A DNA stretch of 64,000 bases from Rapana venosa (GCA_028751875.1 CM054145.1:50445356-50509355); one strand, 5' to 3'. Shown: positions 39,931-51,194, counted from the first letter of the stretch. Numbers and translations: made by a program. Notes: generated from the letters alone by a model not told the origin.

Positions 39931-40110
39931 GGACTGAAAGGTGCAGCAGCACAGAATGGCAGCCAAGATACAGCTGCACAACCCCTCCTGGCAGACCGGC
40001 ATGTAACCAGAGGATTGATGACCACCAAGAAAGACAGACATGGGGGGGGGGGGGGGGGGCGTGACATAGCACAGAGAGGCACAAGACAGGAATTGACCCA
40101 TGGAGTGAGG

Positions 40111-40195
40111 GAGGGAGGGCTGCTACAGAGGGAGGGCTGCTACAGAGAGAGGGCTGTTACAGAGGGAGGGCTGTTACAGAGGGAGGGCTGTTACA
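40111..40195. repeat. 17-bp minisatellite, 5 units
   Basis: Unit AGGGAGGGCTGYTACAG repeated five times. The first two units have C and the last three T at one position. Confidence 0.9.
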
Positions 40196-40394
40196 TCCTG
40201 CAGTGGATGGAGGGACAACGCCTAGATGCTGAGGTGCCAACTCCCTGTGATCGGTAAATGTAATTTAAACAGAAAGGCAGACAGGAAAAAGAGGGTGTTT
40301 CTACATTGTAAAGATGCACTCAACTCGGAACAATGGGAAATGTATGCAGAAAATACGTTATAACAATGCCGTATAAAGCAGTATGATAAATGCA
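40196..40394. other. unique sequence
   Basis: No gene recognised. Confidence 0.5.
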
Positions 40395-40395
40395 G

Positions 40396-40515
40396 AAGAG
40401 AAGAAGAAGAAGAAGAAGAAGAAGAGAGAAGAGAGAAGAAGAAGAAGAGAAGAAGAAGAAGAGAGAGAGAGAGAGAGAAGATGAAGAGAAGAGGAGGAGG
40501 AGGAGGAGGAGGAGG
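40396..40515. repeat. GAA/GA/GGA array
   Basis: GAA, GA and GGA repeats in turn. Confidence 0.95.
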
Positions 40516-40614
40516 GACACTGCAGGTCCATCAGAATATTACGCACTCTGCCTTACTCACGACACCTAAGAATTAACCGTGATACCCTAATTGTTTTAAA
40601 AGTACACCCTGAAT

Positions 40615-40735
40615 GAGAAGATTGAATGTTCTTTTCATCCCCGAAGTCAGAATGCGGCTACCTTCATGGTGGGCAAAAACGGTCGCATACACAAAACTCT
40701 CACCAACTGGTGAACCTTGGAGCTCTGGGCCAGGA
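40615..40735 (+). mobile_element. T5 module fragment
   Basis: CAGAATGCGGCTACCTTCAT, GGTGGGCAAAAACGGTCGCA and CTGGTGAACCTTGGAGCTC. No SINE head is attached. Confidence 0.72.
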
Positions 40736-40917
40736 AGGGAAAAAAGGTCTTTGAAAAAATCCTTAGAGGACGGGGAGTGGGGTGGGGGTGGGGGGGGAGA
40801 GGCAGTTGTGTTCTTTGTCTAATTGCCCTATGAGGTGTGTGTGGTCCCTTGCACAAAGCCATGACGTGGCTGTGACGTAAGCCTAGCTAAGCAGTCAGGG
40901 TAGACCAGTCAGTGACT

Positions 40918-40985
40918 ATGAAGAGAGATAGAGAGAGACAGAGACAGAGAGAGACAGAGAGAGAGACAGAGAGACAGAGAGCTGG
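40918..40985. repeat. GA/GACA array
   Basis: GA and GACAGA repeats. Confidence 0.93.
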
Positions 40986-41569
40986 GACTACTAGACTATG
41001 ACTGCCCACAGCAAAGAGCGAGAGCAGGCAAAGCGTGAAGGGAGCTAACCCTATAATTGTCGGCCTTTTCCGCAAGATGGCGTGATGACAGAGCGCCAGG
41101 AGCCCGCCACAACACCAGGCAGGGGGGGAGTGCCCTCCCCTTCTTCCACGCTCTTTAGCCTGTTAAACACTGGAAACAATGGACGAGTGAGTTCCGGTCG
41201 GCCGCTTCCTCAGATTGGTTATTTTATCATTTATTTTTGCTCACTGACTTCGCTGTTTTGGGCTGCCGTAATTATTATGGTTTTGTTGACGGCGGGAATG
41301 CTTGCTGTGGAATGTTGCTGCTCTTCCAGAGTAGAGGGGGCGGTGGAGGATGTGGGGGTGGGTGGGTGGTGGCGGTGGGGGGGGGGGGGAGGGGGGGAGG
41401 TGGAATAGGGGGGGTAAGGTTGTTGGACATAGGTTATAATTGTTTAGCTGCTTGTTTAAATTTATTTGTTCATTTATGTATCCATTCGTTTGTTTATTCA
41501 TATAATATTACTCCATGGGGATGCTGGGGGCCTATCAATATAAATAGCATACCCCGCCTTCTGAAAATC
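40986..41569. other. unique and G-rich sequence
   Basis: GGGTGG-rich at 41,340-41,415. No gene recognised. Confidence 0.5.
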
Positions 41570-41723
41570 CTGTGATGGGGTTCTCCCTTTTCTATCCCTC
41601 TCTTTGTTTCTGCCTTGTTCCTTTTTCTTTCTGTCACCTCCTTCTTGTCTATTTTTTGCCCTCTTGGTCTACTCTATGCCCTTTAAAAATAAAACCAAAC
41701 AAACTTGACTTGACTTACTTGAC
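41570..41723 (+). mobile_element. retroposon 3' region with TTGAC repeat tail
   Basis: A T/C-rich region ends CCCTTTAAAAATAAAACC, then AAACAAA and TTGAC repeats (41,701-41,723). It meets the 3' end of LINE-D tail to tail. Confidence 0.6.
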
Positions 41724-41990
41724 TTATGCCTCTTGGTTCCTTGGGGAACATAGGGCTGACACAACACCCCTCCAACGAACTCGGTTTTGGGAGATCCTCT
41801 TCAGCTCGGCCCATGTCATTCCGGCTGCCTTCGTTTCTTCGTCAACACTTCTGCGCCAGGTCTGCTTTGGTCGACCAACTTTCCGCTTCCCTTGTGGATT
41901 CCAGTCAAGGGCCTGTCTGGTGGCATTTGACGCAGGCTTGCGGAGTGTATGGCCGATCCATCCCCACTTCCTTTGTTTAATGATGGACTC
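41724..41990 (-). mobile_element. LINE-D: C-terminal end of a non-LTR ORF2
   Basis: The minus strand encodes, without a stop, KWGWIGHTLRKPASNATRQA, LDWNPQGKRKVGRPKQTWRR, MTWAELKRISQNR and RWRGVVSALCSPRNQEA, then a stop at 41,724-41,726. This is the well-known C-terminal tail of a molluscan/cnidarian LINE ORF2, downstream of the reverse transcriptase. It is about 88 codons long and 5' truncated, and its upstream edge abuts an S4 SINE piece. The repeat AAGTC starts immediately after the stop codon. Confidence 0.88.
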
Positions 41991-42115
41991 GGAATATTAC
42001 AATTCTTTCCTGCCCAAAAGTTGGATTGCTGGGCCTGACTTGTCAGTCACTTAACGGCAGCGCATTGCATGTTTGCTCACATGTCGGACAACAAAAATAG
42101 TCACTGTCTAAGCAT
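41991..42115 (-). mobile_element. S4 SINE fragment
   Basis: Minus strand GTGCGTGCAAACATG-like body with CTGCCGTTAAGTGACTGACA, AGTCAGGCCCAGCAATCC and AACTTTTGGGCAGG. Joined directly to LINE-D. Confidence 0.68.
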
Positions 42116-42600
42116 TCGACAACGACGAGGAAGAATTGATCTATCACACAACTTCAACAAAAATCTATCTTTTCTTGTTTTTGTTATTTAGTTATGTATG
42201 TGCTACCATATAGAAGAGCAACCCCCACCCCCCCAAAAAAAAAACCCAACCCAAAACAAAACAAAAAAACCCAAAACCCCAAACAAACCAAAAACAAAGA
42301 ACAACATCAAAAAACCCCCAGAAAAAACCCAATTACCTGAATGGAACCATTAATAGTTAACTAGTTGTTTGAGTTAATACTACAAACAAGTTGATGTTTT
42401 CTGGCACGTGTATCCCTAACAGAGGGGCTTGATTCACTTTGACAGTGTCAGGTGAGGGTTGTGTGATGATGATAGTTATGGGCATGGATGACGAAATGAT
42501 TCTCTGGGTTGTCCTGAGAAAGGATGTCGTATATCGTATAAACTCTGGTCCATTCTCTGCATCAAGATTCTGTAGAGAGAAAATTCTCGTCTTTGTTGAT
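42116..42600. other. AT-rich and A/C-rich spacer
   Basis: CAAAA and CCCAAAA low-complexity at 42,222-42,330. No gene recognised. Confidence 0.5.
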
Positions 42601-43420
42601 AATGCGGAAAGGAGACTTCTTGATGAAGCTCAAAGGAGATCCCTGATAAAGCTCAAAGGAGATCCCCTGATAAAGCTCAAAGGAGATTCTTTTATCAAGT
42701 TCAAAGGAGATCCCCTGATAAAGCTCAAAGGAGATTCTTTTATCAAGTTCAAAGGAGATCCCCTGATAAAGCTCAAAGGAGATTCTTTTATCAAGTTCAA
42801 AGGAGATCCCCTGATAAAGCTCAAAGGAGATCCCCTGATAAAGTTCAAAGGAGATCCCCTGATAAAGCTCAAAGGAGATCCCCTGATAAAGCTCAAAGGA
42901 GATTCTTTTATCAAGTTCAAAGGAGATTCCCTGATAAAGTTCAAAGGAGATTCTTTTATCAAGTTCAAAGGAGATTCCCTGATAAAGCTCAAGAAAAGTT
43001 CCTTAATGGAGCCCAAAGGAGATTCCTTGACCAAGCACAAAGGATATTCCTTGACCAAGCACAAAGGAGATTCCTTGATGAAGCACAAAGGAGATTCCTT
43101 GACCAAGCACAAAGGAGATTCCTTGATGAAGCACAAAGGAGATTCCTTGATGAAGCACAAAAGAGATTGCTTGATGAAACCCAAAGCAGATTCGTTGATG
43201 AGTGTCTCATGAGATTCTTTAATTAAACTTACAGAAGAATTCTTAATGAAACACAGAGAAGATGTCTTGGAAAAAGATTCCTTGATGAAACTGAAAGGAT
43301 GTCTCTCAATGCTCATGAAAGATTCCTGGATTTAATTTTTTTTTTAAAACTCAACGTAGATTTTTGGATGAAGTTCAAAGAAGATTTCTTAATGCCGGAA
43401 AGAGAATTCAAACTTGAATT
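42601..43420. repeat. 24-bp minisatellite, both strands open
   Basis: About 34 units of 24 bp. The central part (42,640-43,000) alternates two unit types, AAAGGAGATCCCCTGATAAA and AAAGGAGATTCTTTTATCAA (first 20 bases). The 3' part (43,000-43,220) has a third type with GATGAAGCACAAAGG or GACCAAGCACAAAGG, and units beyond 43,220 are diverged. Because 24 is a multiple of 3, long frames are open on plus (42,439-43,212, repeat KGDPLIKL) and minus (42,630-43,316, repeat FIRGSPLS). I see no exon structure, so I treat it as a minisatellite, but a coding repeat cannot be excluded. Confidence 0.88.
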
Positions 43421-43640
43421 CCCGAAAGGACTTCTGTACTATTTGGATGGGAGCCAGCGAGTAATAGGAACCAATGCTTATTATTATTCGAGTCAGGGTG
43501 GGTTGGGTTGGGTTTTTTATACCATTTAAAACGTACACAACATGTTCAGGGATGAAAGTTGTTTTTCACAAGCATGGCGATTTGTCAGTAAGTTTCTTCA
43601 AGGGGTGTGGTAGGGTTGATGGGTAGGACATTTGACAAGA
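43421..43640. other. unique spacer
   Basis: GTTGG repeats at 43,499-43,512. No gene recognised. Confidence 0.5.
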
Positions 43641-43760
43641 CATTTTCCTCCTTTTATTTTGCTTTTTTTGTTTTTGTTTTGTTTTAGTTTTGTTTCTACC
43701 TTTCTTTTTTCTCCAGTTTTTTTATTCTTTATTTCTTCAATTCTTTGGGGTTCTCTCTCT

Positions 43761-43840
<80 letters not shown>

Positions 43841-44610
43841 GAGTGTTGGGGTCTTTCTCTCTCTTTTCCGAGTGTTTCTCTTTTTTTAATACCTTTTTAT
43901 ATTCCTGTCTTCTTGCTTTCCATCTTACCTGCTTTACTTTTGTCTGTCTGTCTTCTTTTTTAAAAATAATTTTCTGTTTTATTTTATTTTCATTTTTCCT
44001 CTTTGTTCAGCTTTATTTCTTCCCTGCTTTACTTTTCTCTTTCTTTTATGTTTTTTCTTTCTTTTTTAATTGTTTTAATCTGTATTTTTTTCTTTTTTTT
44101 ATTGTTTTTTTTCTCTCTATTCTATTTACTGACTGACTGATGTTTCTTTCCTTCCTTCCTTCCTTCCTTCCTTCCTTCCTTCCTTCCTTCCTTACCTACT
44201 AACTTAATTCCTTCCTTACTATTCTCTTTCTTTCTTTTCCCATTCGTTTTCAGTTTTTCTTTTTCATTCTTTCTTTCTTTCTTTCCATTCTTTCTATCTT
44301 TCTTTCTTCTTTTCTTCCTTTCTTTCATTCTCTGTTTTTGTTCTCTTTCTTTCTTTCTTTCTTTCGCTCTTTCTTTTGTCCTTTCTTCCTGTCTTTATCT
44401 TTTCTTCCGTTCGTTCTTTCTTTTTTTTGCTTGTTCTTTCTTTCTTTCTTTCTTTCTGTTTTCTTTCTTTCTTCACTTTTATAATATTTTTCTTCCATTT
44501 TCACTTGTTGCTTCCTTCTTTTCCTTCTTTCTTTTCTTTTTTCTTTCTGTCTTTCCTTTTTTTCTGTTTTTCATTTTTTTCTTTCTGTCTGTCTTTCTTT
44601 CTTTCTCTGT
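43641..44610. repeat. TTTC-rich tract with CT and TTCC arrays
   Basis: CT run at 43,753-43,839, TTCC run at 44,147-44,192, and TTTC repeats at 44,225-44,600. Open frames on both strands are artefacts. Confidence 0.93.
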
Positions 44611-44739
44611 GTGTCTGATTTGTGTTGGATTAAAGAGGGCAATGACACAGTCGGTACCTCGCAGACCCATCTGCAAGTTCACTTGTTTTCAATGTTACTG
44701 GCCTCATGAGCGTAAAACGTGGATCATCCAACCATGAGG

Positions 44740-44912
44740 TCCTCTCTATCTGTCTGTCTGTCTGTCTTTCTGTGTTTCTGTGTGTCTGTCTATCTGTCTC
44801 TCTGTCCATCGGTCTGTCTCCCTCTCTATCTGTCTGTCTGTCTGTCTGTCTTTCTGTGTGTCTGTCTTTCTCTCTGTCTATCTGTCTCTGTCTTTCTGTC
44901 TCTCTCTATTGT
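44740..44912. repeat. CTGT/CT array
   Basis: CTGT repeats with CTAT and TTTCTG variants. Confidence 0.95.
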
Positions 44913-45009
44913 TTTTTGCGGTTTTTAAAACTACAGCAACCCCAGAAGCAGAACTAACAACAGCAAAAGAGAAAACAACAGTCATCAGCAAATTCAGCCG
45001 CGCTGTCAC

Positions 45010-45115
45010 AGTCAAGGTCGGAATGCGGCTACCTTAATTAATGGTGGGCAAAAATGGTCGCATACGCAAATTCTCACCAAATGATGAACCTTGGAGCTCT
45101 CATCGCGGAAAAGAA
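45010..45115 (+). mobile_element. T5 module fragment
   Basis: GTCGGAATGCGGCTACCTTA, GGGCAAAAATGGTCGCATAC and GATGAACCTTGGAGCTCTC. Confidence 0.7.
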
Positions 45116-45219
45116 GTATTGTTATAATTATACAGATGACAAGGGACATCTGTTGGAAGACATGAAGTGTAAATCAATCATAAGCTGCAACACTTAATAT
45201 GTAATGACAATAACATAAT

Positions 45220-45350
45220 TGAATCACACACGCGCGCGCGTGCACACATACACACACATACACATATGCGAGCGCTCACGCACGCACGCACGCACGTACA
45301 GAGAGAGCGAGAGAGACAGACAGACAGACAGATAGACAGACAGAGATGTT
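45220..45350. repeat. CG/CA tract and GACA repeats
   Basis: CACGCGCGCG at 45,229-45,240, CGCACGCA at 45,279-45,295, then GA/GACA repeats. Confidence 0.88.
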
Positions 45351-45465
45351 GTTTGCTTGCTTAAGTTAGCGTAAGTTAGCGAGGGTAATACCTGACCTGA
45401 GATGGTGTAAGTAGATCTGGCTGTTGTTGTGTCCTTATGTGGTTTGTGTCATAAAGTGGACAATT

Positions 45466-45545
45466 TCAAGTCAAGTCAAGTCAAGTCAAAATTTTATTTC
45501 CAGATGGTACATTGAATAAGCAATGCATTTGCTTTTTTTTCATCA
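45466..45545 (-). mobile_element. retroposon 3' end with TTGAC tail
   Basis: Plus strand CAAGT x4 (45,467-45,486) then CAAAATTTTATTTCCAGATG. On the minus strand this is AAATAAAATTTTGAC followed by TTGAC repeats. Confidence 0.65.
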
Positions 45546-46462
45546 AGCCATCTATCTAAGAACAAATTTCGTAATGATTATACTAAGACACTACATTATT
45601 GCATCATTTACCGTTAAATTAAACCAGTAAAAAAAGGAAAAAATCGATAATGAAATACATTGAAAATGTAAATTACCACATATACATATACACGCACACA
45701 CATACTCATGCACACCTGAGCGCGTGCGCGCTCACGTCCACACACACATTAAATAAAAATGTTTTAAGAATTAAAAAAAAGAAAATCATAAAACGTCAGG
45801 ACAAACAAATTACTTCACCTACTGTTTCATCCATTCTTTCACGTTTATACTTTAGATAATAAAAAGGTACAGGAATAAAACGTTAGAAAATACTAGGCAT
45901 TCGTCATTACTGACAATATTACCTTCAATGACCTCCCTCCTCTCCTCCTCCACCCAGCAAACGTGTGCTTTTTTTGCGCTCATACTTTTCAATTAGCGCT
46001 TTTAAAAAATGACATATTCACACAATAACTATCAAAGCAAGATAAGTCAAATAAGATTACAATAATGATTATCATAATAGAGATACAATTATAACAACAA
46101 TCACCCATCACCATGAGACAACAATATAACAAATGATCCCCATCACCATGAGACAACAACATAACGATGATAACAGAAAAGCATCGGAAAGGATGGGGGT
46201 GGGGGAGGAGTATCAAGGGGGAAGGGGAAATACACCTTCAATCAAATAGAGAATTAATAGTTTTAAAAAAAACAATTATTCAAACAAGTAGAACCCCTAT
46301 ACGATACAGAATTCAAAAGCCCATAATCCACTGGACTATCAAACTAAAACAATATCAAACTAAAACAGTATCGCTTATAATAGTACTAATAATAATCTCA
46401 TCTCTAACTGCAATAAAAACAACATCCACGATAAAATCTATTGAATTAGACAAGACAAAGGG
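45546..46462. other. unique AT-rich sequence
   Basis: Contains a short CA-rich segment (45,680-45,750) and a local repeat of ATCACCATGAGACAACAA at 46,107 and 46,142. No gene recognised. Confidence 0.5.
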
Positions 46463-47334
<872 letters not shown>

Positions 47335-47445
47335 TTCCTCAGCTAGAGCTCCGAGGTCCACCAATGGTGAGATTTTGTGTATGCGACATTTTTCCCCTCC
47401 ATGAAGGTAGCCGCATTCCGACTTCGGCGATGGACCGGGTTTGAA
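47335..47445 (-). mobile_element. T5 module fragment
   Basis: Plus strand TCCTCAGCTAGAGCTCCGAG, CACCAATGGTGAGATTTTGT and GGTAGCCGCATTCCGACTTC. The TCCTCAGCTAGAGCTC end is the conserved T5 terminus. Confidence 0.75.
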
Positions 47446-47562
47446 CTTCTTAAACCAAGTTAACGACATAAAACTACTTTAAGACACGACAGGCCAGTGG
47501 CAGGGTGACGTTGGTGACCAAACTGAACTACTAGCCTAACTAAACGGTGGCAACAGTTGTTT

Positions 47563-48605
47563 TGGGCAGGGCAGGGCAGGGCAGAGCAGGGCAGGGCAGG
47601 GCAGAGCAGTGCTGGTATCTATCCATCTATCTATCTTATTTAGTGGAGGAATGACGACAGGCATGGCTTGGCTGTGCTGTATTGCATGTGTGTAGAGCCG
47701 AGCCGAGCAGAGCAGAGCAGAGAAGAGCAGAGAAGAGCAGAGCAGAGCATAGTAGAGCAGAGCAGAGCAGAGAAGAGCAGAGCAGAGCAGAGAAGAGCAG
47801 AGCAGAGCAGATAGAGTAGACTAGAACAGAGCAGAACAGAGCAGAGCAGAGTAGAACAGAGCAGAACAGAGCAGAGCAGAGGAGAACAGAGCAGGACAGA
47901 GCAGAGAAGAACAGAGCAGAACAGAGCACAGTAGAACAGAGCAGAGCAGAACAGAGCAGAGCATAGTAGAGCAGAGCAGAGCATAGTAGAGCAGAGCAGA
48001 GCAGAGAAGAGCAGAGCAGAGCAGAGCAGAGTAGAGCAGAGCAGAGCAGAGAAGAGCAGAGCAGAGCAGAGTAGAGTAGACTAGAACAGAGCAGAACAGA
48101 GCAGAGCAGAGTAGAACAGAGCAGAACAGAGCAGAGCAGAGGAGAACAGAGCAGGACAGAGCAGAGAAGAACAGAGCAGAACAGAGCAGAACAGAGCAGA
48201 GTAGAACAGAGCAGAGCAGAACAGAGCAGAGCAGAGCAGAACAGAGCAGAGCAGAGCAGAACAGAACAACACAGAGCAGAGCAAAGCAGAACAGAGCAGA
48301 GAAGAGCAGAACAGAACAGAGCAGAGCAGAGCAGAACAGAACAGAGCAGAGCAGAGCAGAAGCAGAGCAAGCAGGCAGAACAGAACAGAGAAGAACAGAG
48401 CAGAGCAGAACAGAGCAGAACAGAACAGAACAGAGAAGAACAGAGAAGAACAGAGCAGAGCAGAGCAGAACAGAACAGATCAGAGTAGAGCAGAGCAGAG
48501 CAGAGCAGAGCAGAGCAGAGCAGAACAGAGGAGAGCAGAGCAGAACAGAACAGAGCAGAACAGACCAGAACAGAGCAGAGCAGAAGAGAACAGAGCAGAG
48601 CTCAT
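47563..48605. repeat. 1-kb GAGCA/GAACA pentanucleotide array
   Basis: Pentamers GGGCA (47,565-47,615), then GAGCA and GAACA with TAGAG/TAGAA variants. A block of about 310 bp (47,760-48,065) shows longer internal repeats, for example TAGAGTAGACTAGAACAGAG near 47,815 and 48,070. Cysteine/leucine frames on minus are artefacts. Confidence 0.97.
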
Positions 48606-48760
48606 TTCATTTCCAGCTGGTGTGGCAGGAAAACAACCAGGCGGACAGCCCCAGCTGCATGCAAAATAGAGCGTGTGCTAAAGACCGTGAAGGAGTGGTG
48701 TCTGCCCTTCTGCCTCACTGCCCTCCTCACCGGGCTGAGCTAGACAGGACGACTACACAG
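48606..48760. other. unique spacer
   Basis: No gene recognised. Confidence 0.5.
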
Positions 48761-48763
48761 GGC

Positions 48764-48928
48764 TGCAGGCAGGCAGGCAGGCAGGCAGGCAACGCAGAGA
48801 CTAGACACTACAGCTTAGGCTGAGGTTGAAGTGAACGCATCAAGGTAGGAGGAGAGAGAGAGAGAGAAACAGACAGACAGACAGAGGGAGACACAGAGAG
48901 AGAGATAGACAGAGACAGAGACAGACAG
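48764..48928. repeat. GGCA, GA and GACA repeats
   Basis: GCAG tetramers at 48,766-48,792, then GA/GACA at 48,850-48,928. Confidence 0.9.
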
Positions 48929-49030
48929 AGAACTCGAACTCAAACTCGAACTCGAAATATTTATTCACAAAAAGGCCTTTGGTCCCTACATGAAGGGGGG
49001 TTGCCGAACTGCTTAGAATTTTAGTGAGAA
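48929..49030 (-). mobile_element. retroposon 3' end with GAGTTC tail
   Basis: Plus strand GAACTCGAACTCAAACTCG then AAATATTTATTCACAAAAAG. On minus this is GAATAAATATTTCGAGTTCG followed by hexamer repeats, the form of a LINE/SINE end. Confidence 0.6.
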
Positions 49031-49137
49031 AAATAAAGAAAAGCAAAAAAGAAACCCCAAAATGTTATTGTATAACCATAATCACCACAACAAAAATCAG
49101 TTACAAATGATATGACTTAAGAAACCAAAGCATGGCA

Positions 49138-49255
49138 AGGCAGACAGAGAGGGACAGAGATAAACAGAGACAGAGACAGAGACAGAGAGAGAGACAGACA
49201 GACAGACAGACATACAGACAGACAGACACACAGACAGACAGACAGAGAGAAACAG
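49138..49255. repeat. GA/GACA array
   Basis: GACA repeats. Confidence 0.93.
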
Positions 49256-49284
49256 TTGTGGAGTGATCCACAGAATCCTTCTTG

Positions 49285-49478
49285 TCCTTCATCGAACTCT
49301 CAGACAGCAACTCTTGTCGTCTGTTACATGAGCGAAAATGCGTCATGTTGCCTTTAAGTGCCTGACAAGTCAGGCCCAGCGCATCAGACTTCGGCCTAAG
49401 AGAATTGTTACCATTTAAGTCTTTCTTGAGAGAAAAAAGGGCAGGAGAATGGACCAAAAAGGCAGAAAATAGACAAGT
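49285..49478 (+). mobile_element. S4 SINE, both ends missing
   Basis: TTCATCGAACTCTCAGACAG, TACATGAGCGAAAATGCGTC, GACAAGTCAGGCCCAGCGCA and AAGGCAGAAAATAGACAAG, then a direct join to an S1 3' end. Confidence 0.75.
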
Positions 49479-49738
49479 TTTGTAAATTTTGTCATCTGTT
49501 CCCACTGGTACACAGTGGCCTACTCTTCCGAAAAGCGGAACGGGTTTTAATGTATGCGCAAGATGTTCTGAGTGCGGGGCTTCGGTTTATAGTCTCATCC
49601 GAAGGACTTTTGGGGGAAGTTGGAGTCGGCACTGATGTTAACTCCAGAGGAAAAATCCTCTTGAACGAGATTCGAACTGGGATCAACAGATGACGAGCGC
49701 AATGCGCATCACTCTAACCACCAGGCTATCCTGTCCCC
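49479..49738 (-). mobile_element. S1 SINE, 3'-truncated
   Basis: Minus strand GGGACAGGATAGCCTGGTGG (A box) and GATCCCAGTTCGAATCTC (B box, diverged), then the S1 body up to GACAAAATTTACAAAAC. The tail is lost at the join with S4. Confidence 0.82.
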
Positions 49739-50019
49739 TATACACAAGCAGGGACAGCAGAGGTCAGGCTGTGCTATAGAAACCTCATAAGTTAAAGCAG
49801 AGGAGACATTTTTCATCGTGGTACGTACCATCCTCTGAAACTTGCACTGTCCGACATAGAAGACAGTGATACAGAAGGAGCAGTAGGGAGAGACAATGAC
49901 AATGGGAGAGAGAGAGAGTGAAAGAAGAAGAAGACTGCAAAAAGAAGACTGCAAAAAGAAGAAGGAAAGGGGAGGAGCAACAAGAGGCTTTAAAAAAAAT
50001 GACCAGGTACCTATTTCGA

Positions 50020-50045
50020 TAGGAGAGGGGGGGGGGGGGGGGGCG
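50020..50045. repeat. poly-G run
   Basis: G run of about 18 in an otherwise unique stretch (49,739-50,259). Confidence 0.8.
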
Positions 50046-50259
50046 ACCTGTCAGCCCCCTCAACGTCATGGTCGTGTCACGTGGCCACCTACAGAGTAGC
50101 GGCTCTTTGCTAGTTTTCCGCGTCACTGCTCTCCCTTCTCTTTCCTGTAATGGAGCTCGTCTGCTTCTCCTCCTCAGGGATTCCCGCCACAATGGCCGGC
50201 TGTTGACACTCGCTCTGCTGTATTAGGTATGGAAATTAGTTTTTAATCGAGGAAAAAGA

Positions 50260-50621
50260 ATGTCGAACCCTCGTCAAATGCCTAAAAAGCAAGGTGTGAT
50301 ATTTTCGTGTCAGGGGGTGAGTAAGCAAATGACTCGATCACCTTGCCAAAAGGAAAGAAAAGAAGAACTTTTGGAATGTTGTTGTAATAATGGCATAGGG
50401 GCAGTGCTGTTTTTTGCGTGGCATGCAGTGGGTTTGGGGTCTTTTGGTTAGGATTCTTTGTTCTTTTTTCTTGTCTTTTACAGTCGAGGAAAGCAGAGAA
50501 CTGGGATAAGATGCGTAAGGACCAGAGATGCGGCAACAGAGTCATCTTTGGCCTGAATGTCAGATGTGCTGATCCGAGTTCCGATGAACAGAGCCTTGCC
50601 TCTTTATTTTCTTACTCCTGA
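50260..50621 (+). CDS. possible two-exon small gene, unrecognised
   Basis: An ATG at 50,260 opens 19 codons (MSNPRQMPKKQGVIFSCQG) ending at 50,316, directly before GTGAGTAAG, a strong splice donor. At 50,464-50,483 there is TTTTTTCTTGTCTTTTACAG, a strong acceptor. The next bases continue in the same phase (SRKAENWDKMRKDQRCGNRV...) to a stop at 50,619-50,621. The join is phase 0 and would give 64 residues. The proposed intron is 167 bp. Upstream are a CACGTG (50,076-50,081) and a short upstream open frame (ATGGCCGGCTGTTGA at about 50,191). I recognise no family. A chance pairing of sites is possible. Confidence 0.35.
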
Positions 50622-50699
50622 GACAGAATACAAATTAAACGCTGCCAAAATATGGTTTTAAAGACGACTTCTAAGAGTCAAATGGTCAGACAGAAGAAC

Positions 50700-51025
50700 A
50701 AGTTCTTCTTCGTCGAATGCTCAGACAGCAACTATTGTCTGATATGAGCGAAATCCGTCACACTGCCGTTAAGCTCCTGACAAGTCAGGCCCAGAGCATC
50801 CGACTTCCGCATAAGAGAAAATTATTATCTTTTAAGTAAAGGCAGGAGAATGAACCAAGAAGGCAGAAAATAGACAAGAAGGAGGCAACAGGAAGAAAGA
50901 GAACAAGGCAGAAACAAAGAGAGTGATAGAAAAGAGGAAATTTCTACCACAGAATTTCCAGTATGTGGGAATGCTATCTATACCGACAGGCCCCGGCATC
51001 CCCACGGGGGAATGGAAGAATAAAT
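50700..51025 (+). mobile_element. S4 SINE, head missing
   Basis: TCGTCGAATGCTCAGACAGC, CTGATATGAGCGAAATCCGT, GACAAGTCAGGCCCAGAGCA, TGAACCAAGAAGGCAGAAAA and GGAGGCAACAGGAAGAAAG. The 3' part has GAATGCTATCTATACCGACA and GGCATCCCCACGGGGGAAT. Confidence 0.82.
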
Positions 51026-51123
51026 GAAAACCTGCTTGACAAACTCTCAGTGCAAAAGACAATTGTTTGATAAGTGCTACGATGGTCATGCAAACAGAAA
51101 CACACAGACAAATCTGATGACGA

Positions 51124-51194
<71 letters not shown>

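Noticed and set aside
41572..42054. 160-codon plus frame over 41.6-42.05 kb
   Set aside because: It is antisense to the well-supported LINE-D frame on the minus strand.
47636..48370. 244-codon Cys/Leu/Ser frame on the minus strand
   Set aside because: It is a translation of the GAGCA pentamer array. The 5-bp unit keeps all three frames similar.
47563..48605. CRISPR-like array
   Set aside because: There are no spacers of constant length. It is a contiguous 5-bp repeat, and the window is eukaryotic.
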